The notes under the pieces are model-generated. The model had not been told where the DNA came from and made no database searches. It worked only from the letters and a program-made list of their open reading frames with translations. A stretch of DNA of 27,680 nt from Pyropia haitanensis (taxonomy: Eukaryota > Rhodophyta > Bangiophyceae > Bangiales > Bangiaceae), in NCBI GenBank assembly GCA_008729055.1, contig SDUX01000190.1, forward strand, positions 1-27,680, given 5' to 3'. Within the stretch, counting starts at the first letter, position 1; every line of letters begins with the position of its first letter. A program made the translations under genes and the position numbers. This document shows positions 1-14,100 of this stretch, piece after piece.

Positions 1-3000
1 CCGCCGCCGCCACCATCACGCCCCTCCCTCAGCCGCCCCTCCGCTCTCGCCTCCTCCGCCGCCCCCCCCCCCTCCCTCAGCTCCCCACACCCCCCGCGCC
101 CACACGCAAAAGAAAAAAATAAAACAACAGCTGAAAAAAAAATAGAAAAAGGCAGTGGCACAAGCGGCAGCTGCGGGAGAAGCGATGGCCGAGTCAGCAA
201 TGACAGCAGCTGGCGGTGGTGGCAGAGGCGGCGGCGTGTCGGCGTGGCCCCCCCCCCCCCAACCCCCACCACCCAGGACGCGACGGGGCACCGTCCCAAA
301 GTGCCCCGCCACGTCCGTCACCTCCCCCACGCCGCCGCCACCACCCACCACCACCAAGCCACCACCACCACCACCCACCACCACCACCCCGGCAGCTACC
401 ACCCCACCACCACCACCCCGCCACCACCACCCCCGCCATCCACAACGCCGGCCACGCACACGGCCGGGGAGCCCCCAGCTGCCCCGCCACGTGCGTGACC
501 GTCGCCAACACCGCCCGCCCACCTCGGCACCACCACCACGCGCCGCCGCCACCACACCACCACCACCACCCAAACCCACCACCGCCGACACCTCCGCCCC
601 CCCCCCACCACTCCCGCCACGCCCGTCCTCGCCCTCCCGCGTCATCCCCCACCAAAACCTGCCGCCGACGCCACCCCCGCCGCCCCCGCCGCTGCCTTGT
701 ACTTGCCGCCGCCCTTGCCGCCGCCGCCGCCGCCGCCGCCGCCGTGTTGCCCTTGTCGCCGCCCTTGCCGTCGTCGCCGCCATCGCCGCCGCCTTGCCGC
801 CGCCGTCGCCGCCATCGCCGCCGTCCTTGCCGCTGCCGCCGCCGCCGTCTTGCACTTGTCGCCGCCCTTGCCGTCGTCGCCGCCATCGCCGCCGCCGCTG
901 CCGCCGCCGTCGCCGCCATCGCCGCCGCCGTCGCCGCCATCGCCGCCACCGCCGCCGCACCATCACGCCCCTCCCTCAGCCGCCCCTCCGCTCTCGCCCT
1001 CCTCCGCCGCCCCCCCCCCTCCCCTCAGCTCCCCACACCCCCCGCGCCCACACGCAAAAAAAAAAATAAAACAACAGCTGAAAAAAAAATAGAAAAAGGC
1101 AGTGGCACAAGCGGCAGCTGCGGGAGAAGCGATGGCCGAGTCAGCAATGACAGCAGCTGGCGGTGGTGGCAGAGGCGGCGGCGTGTCGGCGTGGCCCCCC
1201 CCCCCCCCAACCCCCACCACCCAGGACGCGACGGGGCACCGTCCCAAAGTGCCCCGCCACGTCCGTCACCTCCCCCACGCCGCCGCCACCACCCCACCAC
1301 CACCACCAAGCCACCACCACCACCACCCCACCACCACCCGGCAGCTACCACCCCACCACCACCACCCCGCCACCACCACCCCGCCATCCACAACGCCGGC
1401 CACGCACACGGCCGGGGAGCCCCCCAGCTGCCCCGCCACGTGCGTGACCGTCGCCAACACCGCCCGCCCACCTCGGCACACCACCGCCGCCGCCACCACA
1501 CCACCACCACCACCCAAACCCACCACCGCGACACCTCCGCCCCCCCCCCCACCACTCCCGCCACGCCCGTCCTCGCCCTCCCCGCGTCATCCCCCACCAC
1601 AAACCTGCCGCCGACGCACCCCCGCCGCCCCCGCCGCTGCCTTGTACTTGCCGCGCCCTTGCCGCCGCCGCCGCCGCCGCCGCCGCCGTGTTGCCCTTGT
1701 CGCCGCCCTTGCCGTCGTCGCGCCATCGCCGCCGCCCTTGCCGCCGCCGTCGCCGCCATCGCCGCCGTCCTTGCCGCTGCCGCCGCCGCCGTCTTGCACT
1801 TGTCGCCGCCCTTGCCGTCGTCGCCGCCATCGCCGCCGCCGCTGCCGCCGCCGTCGCCGCCATCGCCGCCGCCGTCGCCGCCATCGCCGCCACCGCCGCC
1901 GCCACCATCACGCCCTCCCCTCAGCCGCCCCTCCGCTCTCGCCCTCCTCCGCCGCCCCCCCCCCCTCCCCTCAGCTCCCCACACCCCCGCGCCCACACGC
2001 AAAAGAAAAAAATAAAACAACAGCTGAAAAAAAAAATAGAAAAAGGCAGTGGCACAAGCGGCAGCTGCGGGAGAAGCGATGGCCGAGTCAGCAATGACAG
2101 CAGCTGGCGGTGGTGGCAGAGGCGGCGGCGTGTCGCGTGGCCCCCCCCCCCCCCCAACCCCCACCACCCAGGACGCGACGGGGGCACCGTCCCAAAGTGC
2201 CCCGCCACGTCCGTCACCTCCCCCACGCCGCCGCCACACCCCACCACCACCACCAAGCCACCACCACCACCACCCCACCACCACCACCTCCCGGCAGCTA
2301 CCACCCCACCACCACCACCCCGCCACCACCACCCCGCCATCCACAACGCCGGCCACGCACACGGCCGGGAGCCCCCCAGCTGCCCCGCCACGTGCGTGAC
2401 CGTCGCCAACACCGCCCGCCCACCTCGGCACCACCACCACGCCGCCGCCACCACACCACCACCACCACCCAAACCCACCACCGCCGAACACCTCCGCCCC
2501 CCGCCCCCCACCACTCCCGCCACGCCCGTCCTCGCCCTCCCCGCGTCATCCCCCACCACAAACCTGCCGCCGACCCACCCCCGCCGCCCCCGCCGCTGCC
2601 TTGTACTTGCCGCCGCCCTTGCCCGCCGCCGCCGCCGCCGCCGCGCCGTGTGCCCCTTGTCGCCGCCCTTGCCGTCGTCGCCGCCATCCGCCGCCGCCCT
2701 TGCCGCCGCCGTCGCCGCCATCGCCGCCGTCCTTGCCGCTGCGCCCCCGCCGCCGTCTTGCACTTGTCGCCGCCCTTGCCGTCGTCGCCGCCATCGCCGC
2801 CGCCGCTGCCGCCGCCGTCCCCGCATCGCCGCCGCCGTCGCCGCCATCGCCGCCACCGCCGCCCGCCACCATCACGCCCCTCCCCTCAGCCGCCCCTCCG
2901 CTCTCGCCCTCCTCCGCCGCCCCCCCCCCCTCCCCTCAGCTCCCCACACCCCCCGCGCCCACACGCAAAAGAAAAAAATAAAACAACAGCTGAAAAAAAA

Positions 3001-6000
3001 ATAGAAAAAGGCAGTGGCACAAGCGGCAGCTGCGGGAGAAGCGATGGCCGAGTCAGCAATGACAGCAGCTGGCGGTGGTGGCAGAGGCGGCGGCGTGTCG
3101 GCGTGGCCCCCCCCCCCCCCCAACCCCCACCACCCAGGACGCGACGGGGCACCGTCCCAAAGTGCCCCGCCACGTCCGTCACCTCCCCCACGCCGCCGCC
3201 ACCACCCCACCACCACCACCAAGCCACCACCACCACCACCCACCACCACCACCCCGGCAGCTACACCCACCACCACCACCCCGCCACCACCACCCCGCCA
3301 TCCACAACGCCGGCCACGCACACGGCCGGGAGCCCCCAGCTGCCCCGCCACGTGCGTGACCGTCGCCAACACCGCCCGCCCACCTCGGCACCACCACCAC
3401 GCCGCCGCCACCACACCACCACCACCACCAAACCCACCACCGCCGACACCTCCGCCCCCCCCCACCACTCCCGCCACGCCCGTCCTCGCCCTCCCCGCGT
3501 CATCCCCACCACAAACCTGCCGCCGACGCCACCCCCGCCGCCCCCGCCGCTGCCTTGTACTTGCCGCCGCCCTTGCCGCCGCCGCCGCCGCCGCCGCCGC
3601 CCGTGTTGCCCTTGTCGCCGCCCTTGCCGTCGTCGCCGCCATCGCCGCCGCCCTTGCCGCCGCCGTCGCCGCCATCGCCGCCGTCCTTGCCGCTGCCGCC
3701 GCCGCCGTCTTGCACTTGTCGCCGCCCTTGCCGTCGTCGCCGCCATCGCCGCCGCCGCTGCCGCCGCCGTCGCCGCCATCGCCGCCGCCGTCGCCGCCAT
3801 CGCCGCCACCGCCGCCGCCACCATCACGCCCCTCCCCTCAGCCGCCCCTCCGCTCTCGCCCTCCTCCGCCGCCCCCCCCCCCCTCCCCTCAGCTCCCCAC
3901 ACCCCCCGCGCCCACACGCAAAAGAAAAAAATAAAACAACAGCTGAAAAAAAAAAGAAAAAGGCAGTGGCACAAGCGGCAGCTGCGGAGAAGCGATGGCC
4001 GAGTCAGCAATGACAGCAGCTGGCGGTGGTGGCAGAGGCGGCGGCGTGTCGGCGTGGCCCCCCCCCCCCCAACCCCCACCACCCAGGACGCGACGGGGCA
4101 CCGTCCCAAAGTGCCCCGCCACGTCCGTCACCTCCCCACGCCGCCGCCACCACCCCACCACCACCACCAAGCCACCACCACCACCACCCACCACCACCAC
4201 CCCGCAGCTACCACCCCACCACCACCACCCCGCCACCACCACCCCGCATCCACAACGCCGGCCACGCACACGGCCGGGGAGCCCCCCAGCTGCCCCGCCA
4301 CGTGCGTGACCGTCGCCAACACCGCCCGCCCACCTCGGCACCACCACCACGCCGCCGCCACCACACCACCACCACCACCCAAACCCACCACCGCCGACAC
4401 CTCCGCCCCCCCCCCACCACTCCCGCCACGCCCGTCCTCGCCCTCCCCGCGTCATCCCCCACCACAAACCTGCCGCCGACGCCACCCCCGCCGCCCCCGC
4501 CGCTGCCTTGTACTTGCCGCCGCCCTTGCCGCCGCCGCCGCCGCCGCCGCCGCCGTGTTGCCCTTGTCGCCGCCCTTGCCGTCGTCGCCGCCATCGCCGC
4601 CGCCCTTGCCGCCGCCGTCCCGCCATCGCCGCCGTCCTTGCCGCTGCCGCCGCCGCCGTCTGCACTTGTCGCCGCCTTGCCGTCGTCGCCGCCATCGCCG
4701 CCGCCGCTGCCGCCGCCGTCGCCGCCATCGCCGCCGCCGTCGCCGCCATCGCCGCCACCGCCGCCGCCACCATCACGCCCCTCCCCTCAGCCGCCCCTCC
4801 GCTCTCGCCCTCCTCCGCCGCCCCCCCCCCCCTCCCCTCAGCTCCCCACACCCCCCGCGCCCACACGCAAAAGAAAAAATAAACAACAGCTGAAAAAAAA
4901 ATAGAAAAAGGCAGTGGCACAAGCGGCAGCTGCGGGAGAAGCGATGGCCGAGTCAGCAATGACAGCAGCTGGCGGTGGTGGCAGAGCGGCGGCGTGTCGG
5001 CGTGGCCCCCCCCCCCAACCCCCACCACCAGGACGCGACGGGGCACCGTCCCAAAGTCCCCGCCACGTCCGTCACCCCCCCACGCCGCCGCCACCACCCC
5101 ACCACCACCACCAAGCCACCACCACCACCACCCCACCACCACCACCCCGGCAGCTACCACCCCACCACCACCACCCCGCCACCACCACCCCGCCATCCAC
5201 AACGCCGGCCACGCACACGGCCGGGGAGCCCCCCAGCTGCCCCGCCACGTGCGTGACCGTCGCCAACACCGCCCGCCCACCTCGGCACCACCACCACGCC
5301 GCCGCCACCACACCACCACCACCACCCAAACCCACCACCGCCGACACCTCCGCCCCCCCCCCACCACTCCCGCCACGCCCGTCCTCGCCCTCCCCGCGTC
5401 ATCCCCCACCACAAACCTGCCGCCGACGCCACCCCCGCCGCCCCCGCCGCTGCTTGTACTTGCCGCCGCCCTTGCCCCGCCGCCGCCGCCGCCGCCGCTG
5501 TTGCCCTTGTCGCCGCCCTTGCCGTCGTCCGCCGCCATCGCCGCCGCCTTGCCGCCGCCGGTCGCCGCCATCGCCGCCGTCCTTGCCGCTGCCGCCGCCG
5601 CCGTCTTGCACTTGTCGCCGCCCTTGCCGTCGTCGCCGCCATCGCCGCCGCCGCTGCCGCCGCCGTCGCCGCCATCGCCGCCGCCGTCGCCGCCATCGCC
5701 GCCACCGCCCGCCGCCACCATCACGCCCCTCCCCTCAGCCGCCCTCCGCTCTCGCCCTCCTCCGCCGCCCCCCCCCCCTCCCTCAGCTCCCCACACCCCC
5801 GCGCCCACACGCAAAAGAAAAAATAAAACAACAGCTGAAAAAAAAAAGAAAAGGCAGTGGCACAAGCGGCAGCTGCGGGAGAAGCGATGGCCGAGTCAGC
5901 AATGACAGCAGCTGGCGGTGGTGGCAGAGGCGGCGGCGTGTCGGCGTGGCCCCCCCCCCCCCAACCCCCACCACCCAGGACGCGACGGGGCACCGTCCCA

Positions 6001-9000
6001 AAGTGCCCCGCCACGTCCGTCACCTCCCCCACGCCGCCGCCACCACCCCACCACCACCACCAAGCCACCACCACCACCACCCCACCACCACCACCCCGGC
6101 AGCTACCACCCCACCACCACCACCCCGCCACCACCACCCCGCCATCCACAACGCCGGCCACGCACACGGCCGGGGAGCCCCCCAGCTGCCCCGCCACGTG
6201 CGTGACCGTCGCCAACACCGCCCGCCCACCTCGGCACCACCACCACGCCGCCGCCACCACACCACCACCACCACCCAAACCCACCACCGCCGACACCTCC
6301 GCCCCCCCCCCCACCACTCCGCCACGCCCGTCCTCGCCCTCCCCGCGTCATCCCCCACCACAAACCTGCCGCCGACGCCACCCCCGCCGCCCCCGCCGCT
6401 GCCTTGTACTTGCCGCCGCCCTTGCCCGCCGCCGCCGCCGCCCCGCCGCCGTGTTGCCCTTGTCGCCGCCCTTGCCGTCGTCGCCGCCATCGCCGCCGCC
6501 CTTGCCGCCGCCGTCGCCGCCATCGCCGCCGTCCTTGCCGCTGCCGCCGCCGCCGTCTTGCACTTGTCGCCGCCCTTGCCGTCGTCGCCGCCATCGCCGC
6601 CGCCGCTGCCGCCGCCGTCGCCGCCATCGCCGCCGCCGTCGCCGCCATCGCCGCCACCGCCGCCGCCACCATCACGCCCCTCCCCTCAGCCGCCCCTCCG
6701 CTCTCGCCCTCCTCCGCCGCCCCCCCCCCCTCCCCTCAGCTCCCCACACCCCCGCGCCCACACGCAAACAAAAAAAATAAAACAACAGCTGAAAAAAAAA
6801 TAGAAAAAGGCAGTGGCACAAGCGGCAGCTGCGGGAGAAGCGATGGCCGAGTCAGCAATGACAGCAGCTGGCGGTGGTGGCAGAGGCGGCGGCGTGTCGG
6901 CGTGGCCCCCCCCCCCCCCCCAACCCCCACCACCCAGGACGCGACGGGGCACCGTCCCAAAGTGCCCCGCCACGTCCGTCACCTCCCCCACGCCGCCGCC
7001 ACCACCCCACCACCACCACCAAGCCACCACCACCACCACCCCACCACCACCACCCCGGCAGCTACCACCCCACCACCACCACCCCGCCACCACCACCCCG
7101 CCATCCACAACGCCGGCCACGCACACGGCCGGGGAGCCCCCCAGCTGCCCCGCCACGTGCGTGACCGTCGCCAACACCGCCCGCCCACCTCGGCACCACC
7201 ACCACGCCGCCGCCACCACACCACCACCACCACCCAAACCCACCACCGCCGACACCTCCGCCCCCCCCCCACCACTCCCGCCACGCCCGTCCTCGCCCTC
7301 CCCGCGTCATCCCCCACCACAAACCTGCCGCCGACGCCACCCCGCCGCCCCGCCGCTGCCTTGTACTTGCCGCCGCCCTTGCCGCCGCCGCCGCCGCCGC
7401 CGCCGCCGTGTTGCCCTTGTCGCCGCCCTTGCCGTCGTCGCCGCCATCGCCGCCGCCCTTGCCGCCGCCGTCGCCGCCATCGCCGCCGTCCTTGCCGCTG
7501 CCGCCGCCGCCGTCTTGCACTTGTCGCCGCCCTTGCCGTCGTCGCCGCCATCGCCGCCGCCGCTGCCGCCGCCGTCGCCGCCATCGCCGCCGCCGTCGCC
7601 GCCATCGCCGCCACCGCCGCCGCCACCATCACGCCCCTCCCCTCAGCCGCCCCTCCGCTCTCGCCCTCCTCCGCCGCCCCCCCCCCTCCCCTCAGCTCCC
7701 CACACCCCCCGCGCCCACACGCAAACAAAAAAAATAAAACAACAGCTGAAAAAAAAATAGAAAAAGGCAGTGGCACAAGCGGCAGCTGCGGGAGAAGCGA
7801 TGGCCGAGTCAGCAATGACAGCAGCTGGCGGTGGTGGCAGAGGCGGCGGCGTGTCGGCGTGGCCCCCCCCCCCCCCCCAACCCCCACCACCAGGACGCGA
7901 CGGGGCACCGTCCCAAAGTGCCCCGCCACGTCCGTCACCTCCCCACGCCGCCGCCACCACCCCACCACCACCACCAAGCCACCACCACCACCACCCCACC
8001 ACCACCACCCCGGCAGCTACCACCCCACCACCACCACCCCGCCACCACCACCCCGCCATCCACAACGCCGGCCACGCACACGGCCGGGGAGCCCCCCAGC
8101 TGCCCCGCCACGTGCGTGACCGTCGCCAACACCGCCCGCCCACCTCGGCACCACCACCACGCCGCCGCCACCACACCACCACCACCACCCAAACCCACCA
8201 CCGCCGACACCTCCGCCCCCCCCCCCCACCACTCCCGCCACGCCCGTCCTCGCCCTCCCCGCGTCATCCCCCACCACAAACCTGCCGCCGACGCCACCCC
8301 CGCCGCCCCCGCCGCTGCCTTGTACTTGCCGCCGCCCTTGCCGCCGCCGCCGCCGCCGCCGCCGCCGTGTTGCCCTTGTCGCCGCCCTTGCCGTCGTCGC
8401 CGCCATCGCCGCCGCCCTTGCCGCCGCCGTCGCCGCCATCGCCGCCGTCCTTGCCGCTGCCGCCGCCGCCGTCTTGCACTTGTCGCCGCCCTTGCCGTCG
8501 TCGCCGCCATCGCCGCCGCCGCTGCCGCCGCCGTCGCCGCCATCGCCGCCGCCGTCGCCGCCATCGCCGCCACCGCCGCCGCCACCATCACGCCCCTCCC
8601 CTCAGCCGCCCCTCCGCTCTCGCCCTCCTCCGCCGCCCCCCCCCCCCTCCCCTCAGCTCCCCACACCCCCCGCGCCCACACGCAAACAAAAAAAATAAAA
8701 CAACAGCTGAAAAAAAAATAGAAAAAGGCAGTGGCACAAGCGGCAGCTGCGGGAGAAGCGATGGCCGAGTCAGCAATGACAGCAGCTGGCGGTGGTGGCA
8801 GAGGCGGCGGCGTGTCGGCGTGGCCCCCCCCCCCCCCCCCAACCCCCACCACCCAGGACGCGACGGGGCACCGTCCCAAAGTGCCCCGCCACGTCCGTCA
8901 CCTCCCCCACGCCGCCGCCACCACCCCACCACCACCACCAAGCCACCACCACCACCACCCCACCACCACCACCCGGCAGCTACCACCCCACCACCACCAC

Positions 9001-9739
9001 CCCGCCACCACCACCCCGCCATCCACAACGCCGGCCACGCACACGGCCGGGGAGCCCCCCAGCTGCCCCGCCACGTGCGTGACCGTCGCCAACACCGCCC
9101 GCCCACCTCGGCACCACCACCACGCCGCCGCCACCACACCACCACCACCACCCAAACCCACCACCGCCGACACCTCCGCCCCCCCCCCACCACTCCCGCC
9201 ACGCCCGTCCTCGCCCTCCCCGCGTCATCCCCCACCACAAACCTGCCGCCGACGCCACCCCCGCCGCCCCCCGCCGCTGCCTTGTACTTGCCGCCGCCCT
9301 TGCCGCCGCCGCCGCCGCCGCCGCCGCCGTGTTGCCCTTGTCGCCGCCCTTGCCGTCGTCGCCGCCATCGCCCGCCGCCCTTGCCGGCCGCCGTCGCCGC
9401 CATCGCCGCCGTCCTTGCCGCTGCCGCCCGCCGCCGTCTTGCACTTGTCGCCGCCCTTGCCGTCGTCGCCGCCATCGCCGCCATCGCCGCTGCCGCCGCG
9501 CCGCCGCCGTCCGCCGCCACGGCCGCCGCCGTCGCCGCCATCCGCCCGCCACCGCCGCCGCCACCATCACGCCCCTCCCCTCAGCCGCCCCTCCGCTCTC
9601 GCCCTCCTCCGCCGCCCCCCCCCCCTCCCCTCAGCTCCCCACACCCCCCGCGCCCACACGCAAAAGAAAAAAATAAAACAACAGCTGAAAAAAAAAATAG
9701 AAAAAGGCAGTGGCACAAGCGGCAGCTGCGGGAGAAGCG

Positions 9740-10539
9740 ATGGCCGAGTCAGCAATGACAGCAGCTGGCGGTGGTGGCAGAGGCGGCGGCGTGTCGGCGT
9801 GGCCCCCCCCCCCCCCCAACCCCCACACCCAGGACGCGACGGGGCACCGTCCCAAAGTGCCCCGCCACGTCCGTCACCACCCACCCCACCCCCCGGCCAC
9901 CACCCACCACCACCACCAACCACCCCACACCACCCCCCAGCCACCCCACCCACCACCACACCACCCCGCCACCACCATCCATCACCCCGCCACGCGTGAC
10001 CGTCGCCAACACCGCCCGCCCACCCGGCACCACCACCACGCCGCCGCCACCACACCACCACCACCCCCCACCCACCACCGCCACCCTCCGCCCCCCGCCC
10101 CCACCCTCCCGCCACTCCCCGCCATCCCCGCCCGCCGCCCCCGCCGCCCCGCCGCCGCCGCCCCCGCCGTGCGCCGCCTTGCCGCCGCCGCCGCCGCCGC
10201 CGCTATGCCGTCGCCGCCGCCGTCGCCGCCATCGCCGCCCTTGCCGCCGCCGTCGCCGCCATCGCCGCCGTCCTTGCGCGCCGCCGCCGCCGTCCCCCGC
10301 CGCGCCTTGCCGCGTCGCCGCCATCGCCGCCCGCCGCCGCCTTCGCCGCCACCGCCGCCGCCACCATCACGCCCCTCCCCTCAGCCGCCCCTCCGCTCTC
10401 GCCCTCCTCCGCCGCCCCCCCCCCCCTCCCCTCAGCTCCCCCACACCCCCGCGCCCACACGCAAAAAAAAAAATAAAACAACAGCTGAAAAAAAAAATAG
10501 AAAAAGGCAGTGGCACAAGCGGCAGCTGCGGGAGAAGCG
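9740..10539. repeat. Short, scrambled satellite unit
   Basis: This copy spans 800 bp from anchor to anchor, against about 961 elsewhere. Its core and C-run are normal, but from about 9,830 to 10,350 the CCA tracts are shuffled. The CCGGCC inverted repeat, the CACGTG box and the TTGTACTTGCC segment are missing, and the CCG part is irregular. Normal sequence resumes at CACCATCACGCCCC (about 10,363). It may be a genuinely degenerate copy, a recombination scar, or a badly resolved assembly join between two blocks of repeats. Confidence 0.8.
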
Positions 10540-11078
10540 ATGGCCGAGTCAGCAATGACAGCAGCTGGCGGTGGTGGCAGAGGCGGCGGCGTGTCGGCGT
10601 GGCCCCCCCCCCCCCAACCCCCACCACCCAGGACGCGACGGGGCACCGTCCCAAAGTGCCCCGCCACGTCCGTCACCTCCCCCACGCCGCCGCCACCACC
10701 CCACCACCACCACCAAGCCACCACCACCACCACCCCACCACCACCACCCCGGCAGCTACCACCCCACCACCACCACCCCGCCACCACCACCCCGCCATCC
10801 ACAACGCCGGCCACGCACACGGCCGGGAGCCCCCCAGCTGCCCCGCCACGTGCGTGACCGTCGCCAACACCGCCCGCCCACCTCGGCACCACCACCACGC
10901 CGCCGCCACCACACCACCACCACCACCCAAACCCACCACCGCCGACACCTCGCCCCCCCCCCCCCACCACTCCCGCCACGCCCGTCCTCGCCCTCCCCGC
11001 GTCATCCCCCACCACAAACCTGCCGCCGACGCCACCCCCGCCGCCCCCGCCGCTGCCTTGTACTTGCCCGCCGCCCTT

Positions 11079-11110
<32 letters not shown>

Positions 11111-14100
11111 TGTTGCCCTTGTCGCCGCCCTTGCCGTCGTCGCCGCCATCGCCGCCGCCCTTGCCGCCGCCGTCGCCGCCATCGCCGCCGTCCTTGCCGC
11201 TGCCGCCCGCCGCCGTCTTGCACTTGTCGCCGCCCTTGCCGTCGTCGCCGCCATCGCCGCCGCCGCTGCCGCCGCCGTCGCCGCCATCGCCGCCGCCGTC
11301 GCCGCCATCGCCGCCACCGCCGCCGCCACCATCACGCCCCTCCCCTCAGCCGCCCCTCCGCTCTCGCCCTCCTCCGCCGCCCCCCCCCCCCTCCCCTCAG
11401 CTCCCCACACCCCCCGCGCCCACACGCAAAAGAAAAAAATAAAACAACAGCTGAAAAAAAAAATAGAAAAGGCAGTGGCACAAGCGGCAGCTGCGGGAGA
11501 AGCGATGGCCGAGTCAGCAATGACAGCAGCTGGCGGTGGTGGCAGAGGCGGCGGCGTGTCGGCGTGGCCCCCCCCCCCCCCCCCAACCCCCCACCACCCA
11601 GGACGCGACGGGGCACCGTCCCAAAGTGCCCCGCCACGTCCGTCACCTCCCCCACGCCGCCGCCACCACCCCACCACCACCACCAAGCCACCACCACCAC
11701 CACCCCACCACCACCACCCGGCAGCTACCACCCCACCACCACCACCCCGCCACCACCACCCCGCCATCCACAACGCCGGCCACGCACACGGCCGGGGAGC
11801 CCCCCCAGCTGCCCCGCCACGTGCGTGACCGTCGCCAACACCGCCCGCCCACCTCGGCACCACCACCACGCCGCCGCCACCACACCACCACCACCACCCA
11901 AACCCACCACCGCCGACACCTCCGCCCCCCCCCCCACCACTCCCGCCACGCCCGTCCTCGCCCTCCCCGCGTCATCCCCCACCACAAACCTGCCGCCGAC
12001 GCCACCCCCGCCGCCCCCGCCGCTGCCTTGTACTTGCCGCCGCCCTTGCCGCCGCCGCCGCCGCCGCCGCCGCCGTGTTGCCCTTGTCGCCGCCCTTGCC
12101 GTCGTCGCCGCCATCGCCGCCGCCCTTGCCGCCGCCGTCGCCGCCATCGCCGCCGTCCTTGCCGCTGCCGCCGCCGCCGTCTTGCACTTGTCGCCGCCCT
12201 TGCCGTCGTCGCCGCCATCGCCGCCGCCGCTGCCGCCGCCGTCGCCGCCATCGCCGCCGCCGTCGCCGCCATCGCCGCCACCGCCGCCGCCACCATCACG
12301 CCCCTCCCCTCAGCCGCCCCTCCGCTCTCGCCCTCCTCCGCCGCCCCCCCCCCCCTCCCCTCAGCTCCCCACACCCCCCGCGCCCCACACGCAAAGAAAA
12401 AATAAAACAACAGCTGAAAAAAAAATAGAAAAAAGGCAGTGGCACAAGCGGCAGCTGCGGGAGAAGCGATGGCCGAGTCAGCAATGACAGCAGCTGGCGG
12501 TGGTGGCAGAGGCGGCGGGCGTGTCGGCGTGGCCCCCCCCCCCCCCCCCCAACCCCCACCACCCAGGACGCGACGGGGCACCGTCCCAAAGTGCCCCGCC
12601 ACGTCCGTCACCTCCCCCACGCCGCCGCCACCACCCCACCACCACCACCAAGCCACCACCACCACCACCCCACCACCACCACCCCGGCAGCTACCACCCC
12701 ACCACCACCACCCCGCCACCACCACCCCGCCATCCACAACGCCGGCCACGCACACGGCCGGGGAGCCCCCCAGGCTGCCCCGCCACGTGCGTGACCGTCG
12801 CCAACACCGCCCGCCCACCTCCGGCACCACCACCACGCCGCCGCCACCACACCACCACCACCACCCAAACCCACCACCGCCGACACTCCGCCCCCCCCCC
12901 CACCACTCCCGCCACGCCCGTCCTCGCCCTCCCCGCGTCATCCCCCCACCACAAACCTGCCGCCGGACGCCACCCCCGCCGCCCCCGCCGCTGGCCTTGT
13001 ACTTGCCGCCGCCCTTGCCGCCGCCGCCGCCGCCGCCGCCGCCGTGTTGCCCTTGTCGCCGCCCTTGCCGTCGTCGCCGCCATCGCCGCCGCCCTTGCCG
13101 CCGCCGTCGCCGCCATCGCCGCCGTCCTTGCCGCTGCCGCCGCCGCCGTCTTGCACTTGTCGCCGCCCTTGCCGTCGTCGCCGCCATCGCCGCCGCCGCT
13201 GCCGCCGCCGTCGCCGCCATCGCCGCCGCCCGTCGCCGCCATCGCCGCCACCGCCGCCGCCACCATCACGCCCCTCCCCTCAGCCGCCCCTCCGCTCTCG
13301 CCCTCCTCCGCCGCCCCCCCCCCCCCTCCCCTCAGCTCCCCACACCCCCCGCGCCCACACGCAAAAGAAAAAATAAAACAACAGCTGAAAAAAAAAATAG
13401 AAAAAGGCAGTGGCACAAGCGGCAGCTGCGGGAGAAGCGATGGCCGAGTCAGCAATGACAGCAGCTGGCGGTGGGTGGCAGAGGCGGCGGCGTGTCGGCG
13501 TGGCCCCCCCCCCCCCCCCCAACCCCCACCACCCAGGACGCGACGGGGCACCGTCCCAAAGTGCCCCGCCACGTCCGTCACCTCCCCCACGCCGCCGCCA
13601 CCACCCCACCACCACCACCCAAGCCACCACCACCACCACCCCACCACCACCACCCCGGCAGCTACCACCCCACCACCACCACCCCGCCACCACCACCCCG
13701 CCATCCACAACGCCGGCCACGCACCACGGCCGGGGAGCCCCCCAGCTGCCCCGCCACGTGGCGTGACCGTCGCCAACACCGCCCGCCCACCTCGGCACCA
13801 CCACCACGCCGCCGCCACCACACCACCACCACCACCCAAACCCACCACCGCCGACACCTCCGCCCCCCCCCCCCACCACTCCCGCCACGCCCGTCCTCGC
13901 CCTCCCCGCGTCATCCCCCACCACAAACCTGCCGCCGACGCCACCCCCGCCGCCCCCGCCGCTGCCTTGTACTTGCCGCCGCCCTTTTGCCGCCGCCGCC
14001 GCCGCCGCCGCCGCCGTGTTGCCCTTGTCGCCGCCCTTGCCGTCGTCGCCGCCATCGCCGCCGCCCTTGCCGCCGCCGTCGCCGCCATCGCCGCCGTCCT

